A DNA stretch of 46,394 nucleotides, from assembly GCA_026397725.1 (NCBI GenBank), contig JAPLUI010000462.1, positions 1 through 46,394 of the forward strand, written 5' to 3'. Made by a program: the position numbers and the translations under genes. Source of the stretch: Verrucomicrobiota bacterium. GTDB lineage: Bacteria > Verrucomicrobiota > Verrucomicrobiia > Verrucomicrobiales > Akkermansiaceae. The notes beneath the pieces were generated by a model. The model was not told the origin of the DNA. It saw nothing but the letters and a program-made list of their open reading frames with translations, and did not search any database. How positions within the stretch are numbered: position 1 is the first letter of the stretch; every line of letters starts with the position of its first letter. Below are positions 15,619 through 24,966 of this stretch, piece by piece.

Positions 15619-17073
15619 ATGCCCTATCTCGTCACCATCGGTCTCGAAGTTCACTGCCAGGTCAACACGCAAACCAAGATGTTCTGCGCGTGCCGCAGCT
15701 CGTTTGGTGAGATGCCGAACACGCACACCTGTCCGGTCTGCCTCGGCCTGCCGGGCGCCTTGCCGGTGCTCAATCAGAATGCCATTGAGAAAACCCTGCT
15801 CGCCGGCCTCATGCTGGGCTGCGCCTCGCCGGAAATCTCGAAGTGGGATCGGAAAAGTTACTTTTACCCGGACATGCCGAAGAACTATCAAACGACCCAG
15901 TTTGAGCTGCCGCTTTGCATGGGCGGCGGGGTGCCGCTCTATGCGCATTGTTATCCGGGCGATGCCCGCCAGCAGAGTGCCAGGGCGAACAAGGTGGTGC
16001 GCCTCAACCGCATTCATCTTGAGGAAGATGTGGCCAAATCCACGCATCTTGGAAACTCCACGCTCATCGACTTCAACCGTGCTGGCACGCCGCTGATGGA
16101 GATTGTCAGCGAGCCGGACCTGGCCTCCGGCGAGGAAGCGTTCGCCTATCTCCGCTCGCTGCAAATGATCCTCATCCAGGGCGGCGTCTCCGATGCCGAC
16201 ATGGAGAAAGGCCAACTCCGCTGCGATGTGAACATCTCGCTGCGGCGCCAGCCCGAAGCGCCGCTCGGGGCCAAGGTGGAACTCAAGAACCTCAACTCGA
16301 TCTCCGCCATCCGCCGCGCCATCCACTTCGAAATCCAGCGCCAGGGTGAGGATCTCGATCACGGCATCGCCCAGGTCCAATCGACCCGCCGCTGGGATGA
16401 CGAACGCGGCGAAACCCAACTCATGCGCACCAAGGAGGATGCCCACGACTACCGCTACTTCTCCTGTCCCGATCTGCTGCCGGTGCGGACCGCTCCATTG
16501 TTAGACAGGGTCCGTCCGCTGGTCCCGGAGTTGCCGCACGAGCTGGCGCTGCGTTTCGAGCGCGATCTGGGCGTCACGGCTTACGATGCCGCAGTGCTGT
16601 CATCGGACAAGCCTCTGGCAAGTTACTTCGAGGCGGTTGGTGATCCCGCCATCCCCGGCAAGAAGGTGGCCAACTTCATCATCAACAATCTGCTGGGCAT
16701 GCTCAACGAGCGCGGGCTTGGCGTCGGGGATTGCCCGGTGCCGGCGGGGAAGCTCCGGGCCTTGTTGCTGCTGGTGGAAACCGGCACGCTGGCCGCCAGT
16801 CAGGCCCGGGAGGTGTTGGCGGTGTTGTTTGACGCGCCGGAACAAGACCCCGGAGCCATCGCCGACGCCCTTGGCTTCAAGCCCGCGGCAGCCGGTGCGC
16901 TCGAAGCGCTCTGCGATGCGGTGATTGCCAACCACCCTGCGGAGGTGGCTGCCGTCAAGGCCGGCAATGAAAAACTGCTCAACTTTCTAACGGGTCAGGT
17001 GTTGAAAACCGCCATCCCCAAGCCGAATCCGAAGCAAGTCACGGAACTGCTCAGGGCGAGGCTCCGGGAGTGA
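15619..17073 (+). CDS. gatB: Asp/Glu-tRNA amidotransferase subunit B
   Basis: GatB is the kinase/tRNA-binding subunit of GatCAB, which converts Glu-tRNA(Gln) and Asp-tRNA(Asn) to their amidated forms. The 484-residue product has the N-terminal VTIGLEVHCQVNTQTKMFC, the NTHTCPVCLGLPGALPVLN zinc/core region, YPDMPKNYQTTQ, the AGTPLMEIVSEPD segment, and a C-terminal YqeY-type tail ending NPKQVTELLRARL. The ATG at 15619 gives the family N-terminus. gatA and gatC are not in the window. A hairpin terminator candidate follows. Confidence 0.95.
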   Translation: MPYLVTIGLEVHCQVNTQTKMFCACRSSFGEMPNTHTCPVCLGLPGALPVLNQNAIEKTLLAGLMLGCASPEISKWDRKSYFYPDMPKNYQTTQFELPLCMGGGVPLYAHCYPGDARQQSARANKVVRLNRIHLEEDVAKSTHLGNSTLIDFNRAGTPLMEIVSEPDLASGEEAFAYLRSLQMILIQGGVSDADMEKGQLRCDVNISLRRQPEAPLGAKVELKNLNSISAIRRAIHFEIQRQGEDLDHGIAQVQSTRRWDDERGETQLMRTKEDAHDYRYFSCPDLLPVRTAPLLDRVRPLVPELPHELALRFERDLGVTAYDAAVLSSDKPLASYFEAVGDPAIPGKKVANFIINNLLGMLNERGLGVGDCPVPAGKLRALLLLVETGTLAASQAREVLAVLFDAPEQDPGAIADALGFKPAAAGALEALCDAVIANHPAEVAAVKAGNEKLLNFLTGQVLKTAIPKPNPKQVTELLRARLRE

Positions 17074-17132
17074 GGTGGTGGTGCTCAGAGGGGACCGCAG
17101 GGGGTGAAGGTGGTCAGCGACAGGATGAGGAA

Positions 17133-17157
17133 ATCTCCGTTACCGGAGGTCATTTTT
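17133..17157 (+). terminator. Hairpin plus T-run after gatB
   Basis: CTCCG-TTAC-CGGAG forms a 5-bp stem, extendable by a G-U and an A-U pair, followed closely by CATTTTT. It lies about 60 bp after the gatB stop and before the ribosomal promoter candidate. Confidence 0.6.
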
Positions 17158-17209
17158 CCCCCCAATGCCAGCCCGGGGAATAAAAAGTGAAGAAAATTCA
17201 AAAAAGTGC

Positions 17210-17237
17210 TTGCAAGGCTGGGATTGGGCACTAGGGT
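17210..17237 (+). promoter_or_regulatory. Candidate sigma-70-type promoter of the ribosomal gene run
   Basis: TTGCAA (17210-17215) and TAGGGT (17232-17237) are separated by 16 bp, about 160 bp before rpsL. The -35 context AAGTGCTTGC is shared exactly with the secY promoter candidate, which supports a real element. Confidence 0.55.
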
Positions 17238-17396
17238 CGCCGCCCCACATCGCCACTCGCCGCCGCCAGCAAGCGGGTCGGGTGGCCAAATCAGGGAAAA
17301 CTTATCGGGTGCAGCTCCGGAAAAATGGCTCCTGCGAGGAATCTCGCTGGCGCACCGGTTTGTCCCCACGGGAAAATCAGAACCACGCAGGAAATC

Positions 17397-17807
17397 ATGC
17401 CGACCATCAATCAGCTCGTTCGCAAGGGACGCCTCACTCCGGCCGAAAAGTCGAAGTCACCCGCACTTGTGAACTGCCCCCAACGCCGCGGAGTTTGTCT
17501 TCAGGTGATGACACGCACTCCGAAGAAGCCGAACTCGGCGCTTCGCAAGGTAGCGAAAGTGCGCCTCACCAACGGCTTTGAAGTGATCGCCTACATTGGG
17601 GGCGAAGGCCACAATTTGCAGGAGCACTCGATTGTGCTCGTTCGCGGGGGCCGGGTCAAGGACCTGCCGGGGGTCCGTTATCATATCGTCCGCGGCTCGC
17701 TCGATACCCTGGGTGTCGATAAGCGCCGCCAGAGCCGCTCCAAGTACGGAGCCAAACGTCCGAAGCCCGGCCAAGCCGCCGCGACCGCCAAAGGCAAGAA
17801 GAAGTAA
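17397..17807 (+). CDS. rpsL: 30S ribosomal protein S12
   Basis: The 136-residue decoding-centre protein has the CPQRRGVCLQV, TPKKPNSALRKVA and GGRVKDLPGVRYHIVRGSLD blocks. The lysines whose mutation gives streptomycin resistance in E. coli are the wild-type residues. A short basic C-terminal tail (GQAAATAKGKKK) exceeds the E. coli length. The ATG at 17397 gives MPTINQLVRKGR, and AGGAA lies 4-8 nt upstream, one of the few visible Shine-Dalgarno sequences in this run. It is the first gene of the translation cluster. Confidence 0.97.
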   Translation: MPTINQLVRKGRLTPAEKSKSPALVNCPQRRGVCLQVMTRTPKKPNSALRKVAKVRLTNGFEVIAYIGGEGHNLQEHSIVLVRGGRVKDLPGVRYHIVRGSLDTLGVDKRRQSRSKYGAKRPKPGQAAATAKGKKK

Positions 17808-17846
17808 TCCACCGCCAACCCACCTTCACTTTCACCCCCTCACGCC

Positions 17847-18320
17847 ATGCCACGCCGCAAGCGAGTTTTCACCAAGCCCGACCGTCGCGATCCCCGTTAC
17901 GACAGCCCGCTCGTCGGTCACCTCATCAGCAAGGTGATGCGTGCCGGCAAGCGCTCCCTCGCGCAACGGATCGTGTACGCCGCCATCGACCGTGCCAATG
18001 AAGGCATCGATACGGTGGATCCGCTCGAAGTCGTCACCCGCGCCGTTGAAAATTCCAAACCCCGCGTGGAGGTGAAATCCCGCCGTGTCGGGGGTGCCAC
18101 CTATCAAGTCCCGCTGGAGGTTGCGCCGGAGCGTTCCGAGTCGTTGGCCATGCGCTGGCTGGTCAATTACGCCCGCAATCGCAAGGGTACGCCGATGCAC
18201 GTGGCGCTCGCCAACGAGATCAAGGACGCCGCCAACAACCAAGGCAGCGCGGTGCGCAAGCGCGACGACGTCCACAAGATGGCGCAGGCCAACCGCGCCT
18301 TCGCCCACTTCCGCTGGTAA
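17847..18320 (+). CDS. rpsG: 30S ribosomal protein S7
   Basis: The 157-residue primary binder of the 16S 3' major domain has RDPRYDSPLVGHLISKVM, the VEVKSRRVGGATYQVP beta-ribbon, and the C-terminal KRDDVHKMAQANRAFAHFRW. It lies 39 bp after rpsL. The spacer is C-rich with no Shine-Dalgarno sequence (TTTCACCCCCTCACGCC before the ATG). Confidence 0.97.
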   Translation: MPRRKRVFTKPDRRDPRYDSPLVGHLISKVMRAGKRSLAQRIVYAAIDRANEGIDTVDPLEVVTRAVENSKPRVEVKSRRVGGATYQVPLEVAPERSESLAMRWLVNYARNRKGTPMHVALANEIKDAANNQGSAVRKRDDVHKMAQANRAFAHFRW

Positions 18321-18367
18321 CCCGCCACTTGCGCTTTGTCTCCCCGCTGCCGCCCAGATCACCCGCC

Positions 18368-20512
18368 GTGAATCCCAACAGTCCAAACCGCCAATACGTG
18401 CTCGAGCGCACCCGGAATATCGGGATCGCCGCGCATATTGACGCGGGCAAGACGACCCTCACGGAGCGCATTCTGTTTTACACCGGCATGATTCACAAGA
18501 TCGGGGAGGTGCATGACGGCGCGGCCACCACCGATTGGATGGTGCAGGAGCGGGAACGCGGCATCACCATCACCTCCGCCGCCGTCACCACCGAGTGGTG
18601 GCAACGGGTGGAAGAGGGCACCGTCAAACTTTTCCCCGAGCAAAAGCAGCGCATCAACATCATCGACACCCCGGGCCATGTGGACTTCACCGCCGAGGTG
18701 GAGCGCTCGCTGCGGGTGCTCGATGGAGCCATCGTGGTTTTCTGCGCCGTCGCCGGCGTCCAACCCCAGACCGAAACCGTCTGGCGCCAAGCCTCGAAAT
18801 ACAACGTCCCCCGCCTCGTCTTCGTCAACAAGATGGATCGCATCGGGGCCAATTTCCAAGGCGTCTTCGATGAGGTCAAGGACAAGCTGGGAGCCAACGC
18901 CGTGCGCATCCTCATCCCGATCGGGGCCGAAGACCAGCTCATCGGCCAGATCGACGTGGTGAACCAAAAGGCCGTCTATTTCTGTGACGACGACAAGCTG
19001 GGCTCCACCTACACCGTCAGGGAACTCGATGGCCCCCTCATTGAGATCGCGGAAGATGCCTACGACGAACTCGTGCATGCCGTCGCCGATGTCGATAATG
19101 AAATCGCCGACAAGTTCGTGCATGAGCAGCCGATCTCGATCACGGAACTCAAGCAGGGCATCCGCCGCGCCACCATCGACAACAAACTCATTCCCGTGGC
19201 CGGCGGCTCCGCCTTCAAGAACAAAGGCATCCAGTATCTCCTGGATGCCGTGGTGGACTACCTGCCGAGCCCGCTCGACATTCCGCCCGCCATCGGCATG
19301 GATCCGGATCATGCGGAACGCACCATCGGAGTCATCACTTCCGACAACGAGAAATTCGTCGCCCTTGCCTTCAAGCTCTGGGCGGACAAGTACGTCGGCA
19401 AGCTGGTGTTTTTCCGCGTTTATTCAGGCATGGTGAAGAAAGGCGACACGGTGTACAACCCGCGCACCCGCCGCAGCGAACGCGTCGGCCGCCTGATTCA
19501 AATCCAGGCCAACGAGCACAAGGACATCAATGCCTGTTACTCCGGTGACATCGCCGCCATGGTCGGCCTCAAGAACGTCACCACCGGCGACACCCTCGCC
19601 ACCCCCGGCCACGAGGTGGTGCTGGAGCCACCCACCTTTCCCGATCCGGTCATCTCCATGGCCGTGGAGCCCAAGACCAAGGTCGATCAGGAAAAGCTTG
19701 GCATCGCGCTCGGGCGTCTATCCGAAGAGGACCCGACCTTCACGGTCAAGACCGACGAAGACACCGGCCAGACGATCATCTCCGGCATGGGCGAACTCCA
19801 CCTCGAGATCATCATCGACCGCATTCGCCGCGAGTTCAAGGTCGAGGCCAACACCGGCGCGCCGGAAATCGCCTACCGCGAAACCATCACCAGACCTGCC
19901 GCCGGCGAGGGCAAACTCGTCAAACAATCCGGTGGCCGCGGCCAATACGGCCATGTCGTCCTGACGATGAAGCCTAACGAAAAAGGCAAGGGCCTCACCA
20001 TCGAAAACAAGACTGTCGGTGGCTCCATTCCCAAGGAATACCTCAACTCCGTTTTCAAAGGGGTCGCCGAGGCCATGAGCAACGGGGTGATTGCCGGCTA
20101 TCCGGTGGTCGATGTCCACGTCGAGATTCTGGATGGTTCCTATCATGAAGTGGACTCCAACGAGAACGCCTTCGCCATGGCCGCCATCTTCGCGATGAAA
20201 GACGGCTTCAGGAAAGCCCAGCCGGTGTTGCTGGAGCCGATCATGGCCGTCGAGGTCTCCACGCCGGATGATTATCAGGGCGATGTCATGGGTGACCTCA
20301 ACCGGCGCCGCGGGCACATCCACAGCATGGAAACCAAGGGTAAGCTGGCGGTCATTCGCGCCAATGTTCCGCTCAAGGAAATGTTCGGCTACTCCACGGA
20401 CGTGCGCACCCTTTCTTCCGGGCGGGCCTCCTACGCCATGACCCCCTTGCATTTCGATCCGGTCCCCATCAACGTCGTCGAGGAAATCATCAGTGATCGC
20501 CTCGGCTGCTAG
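18368..20512 (+). CDS. fusA: Elongation factor G
   Basis: EF-G drives ribosomal translocation with GTP. The 714-residue product has G1 AHIDAGKTT, G2 RGITI, G3 DTPGH and G4 NKMD, plus domain IV GQYGHVVL. About 13 extra residues (around WWQRVEEGTVKLFPEQK) lie between G2 and G3 compared with E. coli. I chose the GTG at 18368 (VNPNSPNRQYVLERTRNIGI), which matches the family N-terminus; the frame extends to a TTG at 18329 that adds an unlikely Pro/Arg-rich stretch. No tuf gene follows; rpsJ starts 48 bp later. Confidence 0.95.
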   Translation: MNPNSPNRQYVLERTRNIGIAAHIDAGKTTLTERILFYTGMIHKIGEVHDGAATTDWMVQERERGITITSAAVTTEWWQRVEEGTVKLFPEQKQRINIIDTPGHVDFTAEVERSLRVLDGAIVVFCAVAGVQPQTETVWRQASKYNVPRLVFVNKMDRIGANFQGVFDEVKDKLGANAVRILIPIGAEDQLIGQIDVVNQKAVYFCDDDKLGSTYTVRELDGPLIEIAEDAYDELVHAVADVDNEIADKFVHEQPISITELKQGIRRATIDNKLIPVAGGSAFKNKGIQYLLDAVVDYLPSPLDIPPAIGMDPDHAERTIGVITSDNEKFVALAFKLWADKYVGKLVFFRVYSGMVKKGDTVYNPRTRRSERVGRLIQIQANEHKDINACYSGDIAAMVGLKNVTTGDTLATPGHEVVLEPPTFPDPVISMAVEPKTKVDQEKLGIALGRLSEEDPTFTVKTDEDTGQTIISGMGELHLEIIIDRIRREFKVEANTGAPEIAYRETITRPAAGEGKLVKQSGGRGQYGHVVLTMKPNEKGKGLTIENKTVGGSIPKEYLNSVFKGVAEAMSNGVIAGYPVVDVHVEILDGSYHEVDSNENAFAMAAIFAMKDGFRKAQPVLLEPIMAVEVSTPDDYQGDVMGDLNRRRGHIHSMETKGKLAVIRANVPLKEMFGYSTDVRTLSSGRASYAMTPLHFDPVPINVVEEIISDRLGC

Positions 20513-20560
20513 TTCATTCATCGTCCCCGCCACCACGCCAACCGCCAACCACTCCCCTCC

Positions 20561-20869
<309 letters not shown>

Positions 20870-20897
20870 GTTCGGCACGCTGCATCTTCGCTTCCCT

Positions 20898-20925
20898 ATC
20901 CACCATCTTCCATCTTCCATCCGCC
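20898..20925 (+). repeat. Four heptamers in register with the rplC start codon
   Basis: ATCCACC, ATCTTCC, ATCTTCC and ATCCGCC are followed immediately by the ATG of rplC. The array therefore forms the whole immediate 5' leader and leaves no Shine-Dalgarno sequence. Confidence 0.9.
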
Positions 20926-21579
20926 ATGTCCCTCGGTCTCTTAGGCAAAAAACTCGGCATGACCCGACTGTTTGATCAACAGGCGGGCAGCATGATCCCC
21001 GTGACGGTCATTGACGTTTCCGGCAACACCGTGTTGCAAGTCAAAACCCCGGAAACCGACGGCTACACCGCCGTTCAAATCGGTTTTGGCGATCAAAAGG
21101 AGCACCGTGTCTCCAAGCCGGACCTCGGCCGTTTCAAGAAAGCCGGGGCCACTCCCAAGCGTTTCATCAAGGAATTCCGTTTGGCGGATGGCAGCACGCC
21201 GCCCGCCGTGCATCCCGGGCTGGAGCTGTTCACGGAAGGGCAGTGGGTTGACGTGATCGGCACCAGCATCGGCAAGGGCTTCCAAGGGGTTTACAAACGC
21301 TACAGCTTCGGCGGCCTCAAACAAACCCACGGGTCCATGATGCACCGCCGGACGGGTGCCATCGGATGTCGCTCCACCCCCGGCCGCGTCTGGAAAAACC
21401 AGAAGATGCCAGGCCATCACGGCACCACCCGCGTCACCATTCAGAATCTGAAAATCATGGCGATCCGTCCCGATGACGGCGTCATCCTCGTCTCCGGCCC
21501 GGTTCCCGGCGCCAAAGGCAGCTATCTGACCGTCCGCCCCGCCAAGAAGAAGCCCGCGCCGGCCCCGTCGGCATCCTGA
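20926..21579 (+). CDS. rplC: 50S ribosomal protein L3
   Basis: The 217-residue product has LGLLGKKLGMTRLFD at the N-terminus and the peptidyl-transferase loop FGGLKQTHGSMMHRRTGAIG, then the PGRVWKNQKMPGHHG signature. It has a short Lys/Pro/Ala-rich C-terminal tail. It is positioned as in the canonical S10 operon between rpsJ and rplD. Confidence 0.97.
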   Translation: MSLGLLGKKLGMTRLFDQQAGSMIPVTVIDVSGNTVLQVKTPETDGYTAVQIGFGDQKEHRVSKPDLGRFKKAGATPKRFIKEFRLADGSTPPAVHPGLELFTEGQWVDVIGTSIGKGFQGVYKRYSFGGLKQTHGSMMHRRTGAIGCRSTPGRVWKNQKMPGHHGTTRVTIQNLKIMAIRPDDGVILVSGPVPGAKGSYLTVRPAKKKPAPAPSAS

Positions 21580-21602
21580 AACCTGTCACCCCCTTTCCAG
21601 TC

Positions 21603-22211
21603 ATGTCCGCAAAGACCTTCACCGTTGAAGACGCCCAAGCCGCCAATCTCGTTTTGGTAGGCGTCGAAAAAGGCCGCCAGGCAGTCCACGACCTCGTGAC
21701 CGCCTACCGCGCCAACCGCCGCACCGGCTCCGCCAACTCGAAAACCCGCGGCGAGGTTTCCGGCAACAACAAGAAAATCTTCAAGCAAAAGGGCACCGGT
21801 AACGCCCGTCACGGCGACAAGCGTGCCCCGATCTTCGTCGGTGGTGGCGTGGTCTTCGGGCCCCGTCCCCGGGATTACTCCAAGCACGTCACCAAGAACG
21901 TCCGCAAGCTCGCCTTGCGTCGCGTGCTGGGCGACCTGACCCGGGCCGGCACCATCAGCACCGTGGATTCCTTCACCATTCCGGACGGCAAGACCAAGTC
22001 GTTCGTGGCCGCCGTCTCCGCCCTCACGCCCCCGGCCAAGATTCTGATGGTGGGCACGTCCTTTGACGACAGCACCTACCTCGCCGGCCGCAATGTCAGT
22101 TGGGTGCAACTGGTCACCGCCAGCGACCTCAACGTCGAACAACTTCTCCTCGCCAAGTCAGTCATCCTCGTGGGTGACGCCGTCACCACTCTGGCCAATC
22201 GCACTGCCTGA
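21603..22211 (+). CDS. rplD: 50S ribosomal protein L4
   Basis: The 202-residue product has the exit-tunnel loop region with KTRGEVSGNNKKIFKQKGTG and the RHGDKRAPIFVGGGVVFGP signature; the C-terminal Rossmann-like half is complete. In E. coli L4 autoregulates its operon; no equivalent leader could be identified here. The spacer before it is 23 bp and C/T-rich. Confidence 0.96.
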   Translation: MSAKTFTVEDAQAANLVLVGVEKGRQAVHDLVTAYRANRRTGSANSKTRGEVSGNNKKIFKQKGTGNARHGDKRAPIFVGGGVVFGPRPRDYSKHVTKNVRKLALRRVLGDLTRAGTISTVDSFTIPDGKTKSFVAAVSALTPPAKILMVGTSFDDSTYLAGRNVSWVQLVTASDLNVEQLLLAKSVILVGDAVTTLANRTA

Positions 22212-22234
22212 ACCCAGGACCCCTCACCGAGACC

Positions 22235-22519
22235 ATGAAAGACATTTACCAGGTCGTTAAAAACATCCACCTCAGCGAAAAGGCGACCCTCCTTCAAGAG
22301 CGCAACAACGAAATCGTCCTCGTCGTTGACCGCAAGGCCAACAAGCTTGAAATCAAGCAAGCGGTGGAGACGCTCTTTGGCAAGAAAGTCGATTCCGTCC
22401 GCACCGCCAACTGTGCCGGCAAGCTGCGTCGGCGGCGCCGTGCTGATGCCGGTCGCACCAACCATTGGAAAAAGGCCATGGTCCGGCTCCATGCCGGCGA
22501 GTCGCTTGACCTCGTCTAG
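22235..22519 (+). CDS. rplW: 50S ribosomal protein L23
   Basis: The 94-residue protein lies at the exit-tunnel rim. LSEKATLLQERNNEIVLVVDRKANKLEIKQAVE and FGKKVDSVRTAN match the family. The tail is RRRRADAGRTNHWKKAMVRL. It is a docking site for trigger factor and SRP. Canonical position between L4 and L2. Confidence 0.95.
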   Translation: MKDIYQVVKNIHLSEKATLLQERNNEIVLVVDRKANKLEIKQAVETLFGKKVDSVRTANCAGKLRRRRRADAGRTNHWKKAMVRLHAGESLDLV

Positions 22520-22570
22520 CAAGCATCCGTTCCATCGCTCCAAACGTAACAACGAACCGTTCCGCGAGTC

Positions 22571-23410
22571 ATGCCCCTGAAGAACTTCAATCCCATCACG
22601 CCCTCCGCCCGCTACAAGTCGCATCCTTCCTTTGAGGAGGTGACCAAGAGCAAGCCGGAGAAGAGCCTCATCACCCCGCTCAAGCGTTCCGGTGGCCGCA
22701 ACAACACCGGTCGCATCACCTGCCGTCACATCGGCGGGGGGCACAAGCGCCACTATCGCATCATCGACTTCAAGCGCCGCAAGCACGATGTTCCGGCGGC
22801 GGTCATTGCGATCGAGTATGATCCGAATCGCACCTGCCGCATTGCCCTCATCCAATACGAGGACGGCCAGAAATCCTACATCCTCGCCCCTGTCGGCCTG
22901 GAGGTGGGTGCCACCGTGGTGGCCGGTGATAAGGTGGCGCCCAAGACCGGCAATGCCATGCCCTTGAGCAGCGTGCCGCTCGGCACCTCCATCCATAACA
23001 TCGAACTGCTGCCCGGCAACGGCGGCAAGGTCGCCCGTGCCGCCGGCCAGCTCGCCGTCTTGTCCAACCGTGATGGCGGCTGGGCGCTCGTCAAGATGCC
23101 TTCCGGCGAAATCCGCCGTTTTCACGAGGCCTGCTTCTGCACCATCGGCCAGGTCGGCAACCGCGATCACATGAACGAAGTTTCGGGCAAGGCCGGCCGC
23201 ACCCGCTGGATGGGCATCCGCCCAACCGTCCGCGGCATGACCATGAACCCGGTTGACCACCCCAACGGCGGTGGTGAAGGCAAGTCCAAATCCGGTGGCG
23301 GTCGCCAGCACTTGCTCAGCCCCTGGGGCCACGCCAAGGGCCAGAAGACCCGCCACAACAAGAAGACCACTTCCCTCTTCATCGTTCAATCCCGCCATAA
23401 GAAACAATAA
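22571..23410 (+). CDS. rplB: 50S ribosomal protein L2
   Basis: The 279-residue product has KRSGGRNNTGRITCRHIGGGHKR, the central SH3-like and OB regions, and the peptidyl-transferase-proximal signature VRGMTMNPVDHPNGGGEGK. Full length and unbroken. It lies in canonical order between rplW and rpsS. Confidence 0.97.
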   Translation: MPLKNFNPITPSARYKSHPSFEEVTKSKPEKSLITPLKRSGGRNNTGRITCRHIGGGHKRHYRIIDFKRRKHDVPAAVIAIEYDPNRTCRIALIQYEDGQKSYILAPVGLEVGATVVAGDKVAPKTGNAMPLSSVPLGTSIHNIELLPGNGGKVARAAGQLAVLSNRDGGWALVKMPSGEIRRFHEACFCTIGQVGNRDHMNEVSGKAGRTRWMGIRPTVRGMTMNPVDHPNGGGEGKSKSGGGRQHLLSPWGHAKGQKTRHNKKTTSLFIVQSRHKKQ

Positions 23411-23455
23411 TCCGTCCCGTCCGTAACCGACCCGCATTCTAACGCACCGATCCCC

Positions 23456-23728
23456 ATGCCCCGTTCCCTCAAGAAAGGCCCATACGTTGATCAAAAGCTC
23501 CTCGCCAAGGTTGACGTCGTTGCCGCTGCCGGCGCCGACCGCAAGCCCATCAAGACCTGGAGCCGCAAGTCCATGATCACGCCGGACTTCGTCAGCCACA
23601 ACTTCGCCGTCCACAATGGCAAAACCTTCGTGCCGGTCTATGTCACCGAAAACATGGTGGGCCACAAGCTCGGTGAATTCGCTCCCACCCGGATTTTCCG
23701 CAGCCACGGCGGCATTGGCAAGAAGTAA
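23456..23728 (+). CDS. rpsS: 30S ribosomal protein S19
   Basis: The 90-residue product has RSLKKGPYVDQKLLAKV, IKTWSRKSMITPDFV, and the signature HNGKTFVPVYVTENMVGHKLGEFAPTR. The next gene in the canonical order would be rplV, but an unrelated gene is inserted 30 bp downstream. Confidence 0.97.
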   Translation: MPRSLKKGPYVDQKLLAKVDVVAAAGADRKPIKTWSRKSMITPDFVSHNFAVHNGKTFVPVYVTENMVGHKLGEFAPTRIFRSHGGIGKK

Positions 23729-23758
23729 GCCGACTCGCTCCCGCTCCTCCTCACTCTC

Positions 23759-24472
23759 ATGCGCTCGCTCCCTTACCTTCGGACCTTCGCCGCCACCTGC
23801 GGGTTGCTGGCTGCGGCCGTCGGGTGTCCGGCGCAATCCCCGAACGCCGAGGAACTGCAGGGAACCATTGCCGACCTCCGGGTCCAGAACCTCGCCCTCC
23901 AGCGCAGCCTCGCAGAGGCCAATCGCGGCGAGAAACTAGCGTCAGAACAACTCGCCCAGATCCGGCTCCGCCTCGAAGCCCTCGGCAAAAACCTCCTCGA
24001 TGGCGGCGATGACCGTCTCGTCCGGGCCGCCGCCGATCTGGAAGTCTCCAAACAACGGCTCACCGAACTCGAAGGCACCGTCATGCGCCTCACTGCGGCA
24101 GTCGCCGATTACCTGCGCCAGGCCGTGGTTTCAGATCCCGATGCCCGCTTGCGGGTGGAGACTTCACTGCGCGAACTTGACGCGCTCCTCGGATTGCGCC
24201 AGAAACCCCGGCCTGAGGTGTTGGCCGGGACGTTGCAAAAAGCCCGGGTCGTCAGCATCGATCAGGAAAGCGGCATGCTCGTGCTCAACCTTGGTGACAG
24301 CCAGGGTGCCAAGATCGGCATGAGCTTCCGCCTGTTCCGGGGCCAACTGCCCTACGGAAAATCCATTGTCGCCGACGTCCGCAAGGCCGTCTGCGGTGCC
24401 TTCATCGAACAACTAGACTCACCTGCCGAATCCCCACGCCCCGGCGATACCGCCGTGCTCGAAACCGAATAA
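23759..24472 (+). CDS. Unknown exported coiled-coil protein inside the S10 operon
   Basis: The 237-residue product has an N-terminal signal sequence (YLRTFAATCGLLAAAVGC); the Cys at residue 23 could be a lipobox Cys, although AVGC is a poor match. Residues about 29-130 are strongly heptad-like (ADLRVQNLALQRSLAEA, then LEVSKQRLTELEGTVMRL), suggesting a coiled coil. Residues about 155-237 look beta-rich with VVSIDQESGMLVLNLGDSQG and GAKIGMSFRLFRG. It sits between rpsS and rplV in the same orientation with 30- and 35-bp gaps, so it is surely co-transcribed. The family is not recognised; a role in the envelope is suggested only by the signal sequence. Confidence 0.8.
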   Translation: MRSLPYLRTFAATCGLLAAAVGCPAQSPNAEELQGTIADLRVQNLALQRSLAEANRGEKLASEQLAQIRLRLEALGKNLLDGGDDRLVRAAADLEVSKQRLTELEGTVMRLTAAVADYLRQAVVSDPDARLRVETSLRELDALLGLRQKPRPEVLAGTLQKARVVSIDQESGMLVLNLGDSQGAKIGMSFRLFRGQLPYGKSIVADVRKAVCGAFIEQLDSPAESPRPGDTAVLETE

Positions 24473-24507
24473 GCTTCATCGCCACCACCCCTCACGTCAG
24501 ACGCCCC

Positions 24508-24933
24508 ATGGAAGTCAAAAGCAGCACCAAATTCGTCCGCCTCTCGCCGCAAAAAGCGCGTGATGTTGCGCGGGAAATCCAGGGACTCCCGGTCTCGAGC
24601 GCGCTCGATATCCTCAACTTCACCCCGAAGAAGGCCGCCATGCTCATCGGCAAGACCTTGAAGACCGCCATCGCGGATGCGGAGAACAACCACTCGCTGG
24701 ATACCGGCACCCTCGTCATCAAGGAGGCGGTCATCGGCGCCGGCCCCACGCTCCGCCGTTTCAGCCCGCGCGCCAAAGGCTCCGCCGGGCCGCTCCTCAA
24801 GCGCTCCAGCCACATCTACATCACTCTCGTCGGCTCCGCCCCCGAGAAAAAGAGCAAGACCCTCCCCAAGGTCGCCAAGAAAAAATCCCCCGCTGCCCCG
24901 GATGCCCTTGCACCCGTGGCAGAAACCGCCTGA
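24508..24933 (+). CDS. rplV: 50S ribosomal protein L22
   Basis: The 141-residue product has KFVRLSPQKARDVAREIQG and, at the C-terminal beta-hairpin that lines the exit tunnel, LRRFSPRAKGSAGPLLKRSSHIYI. About 25 extra residues of Lys/Pro/Ala-rich tail follow the core. The preceding gene is the inserted coiled-coil protein. Confidence 0.95.
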   Translation: MEVKSSTKFVRLSPQKARDVAREIQGLPVSSALDILNFTPKKAAMLIGKTLKTAIADAENNHSLDTGTLVIKEAVIGAGPTLRRFSPRAKGSAGPLLKRSSHIYITLVGSAPEKKSKTLPKVAKKKSPAAPDALAPVAETA

Positions 24934-24966
24934 ACCCTCCCTCATTAATCTCATCCCTCACCGACC

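Larger units (their letters stand above)
17074..17396. other. gatB-rpsL intergenic region with terminator, promoter and leader
   Basis: This 323-bp gap contains a terminator-like hairpin (17133-17157), a promoter candidate (17210-17237) and a leader of about 155 nt before rpsL. No gene was found in it. The leader is long enough for attenuation or ribosomal-protein autoregulation, but I could not fold it reliably. Confidence 0.6.

Noticed and set aside
22076..23836. A 586-codon open frame antisense to rplD-rplW-rplB-rpsS
   Set aside because: It spans four unmistakable ribosomal protein genes on the other strand and has an Asp/Gly/Val-rich shadow composition. The same applies to antisense frames over fusA, secY, rnr and the M3 peptidase.
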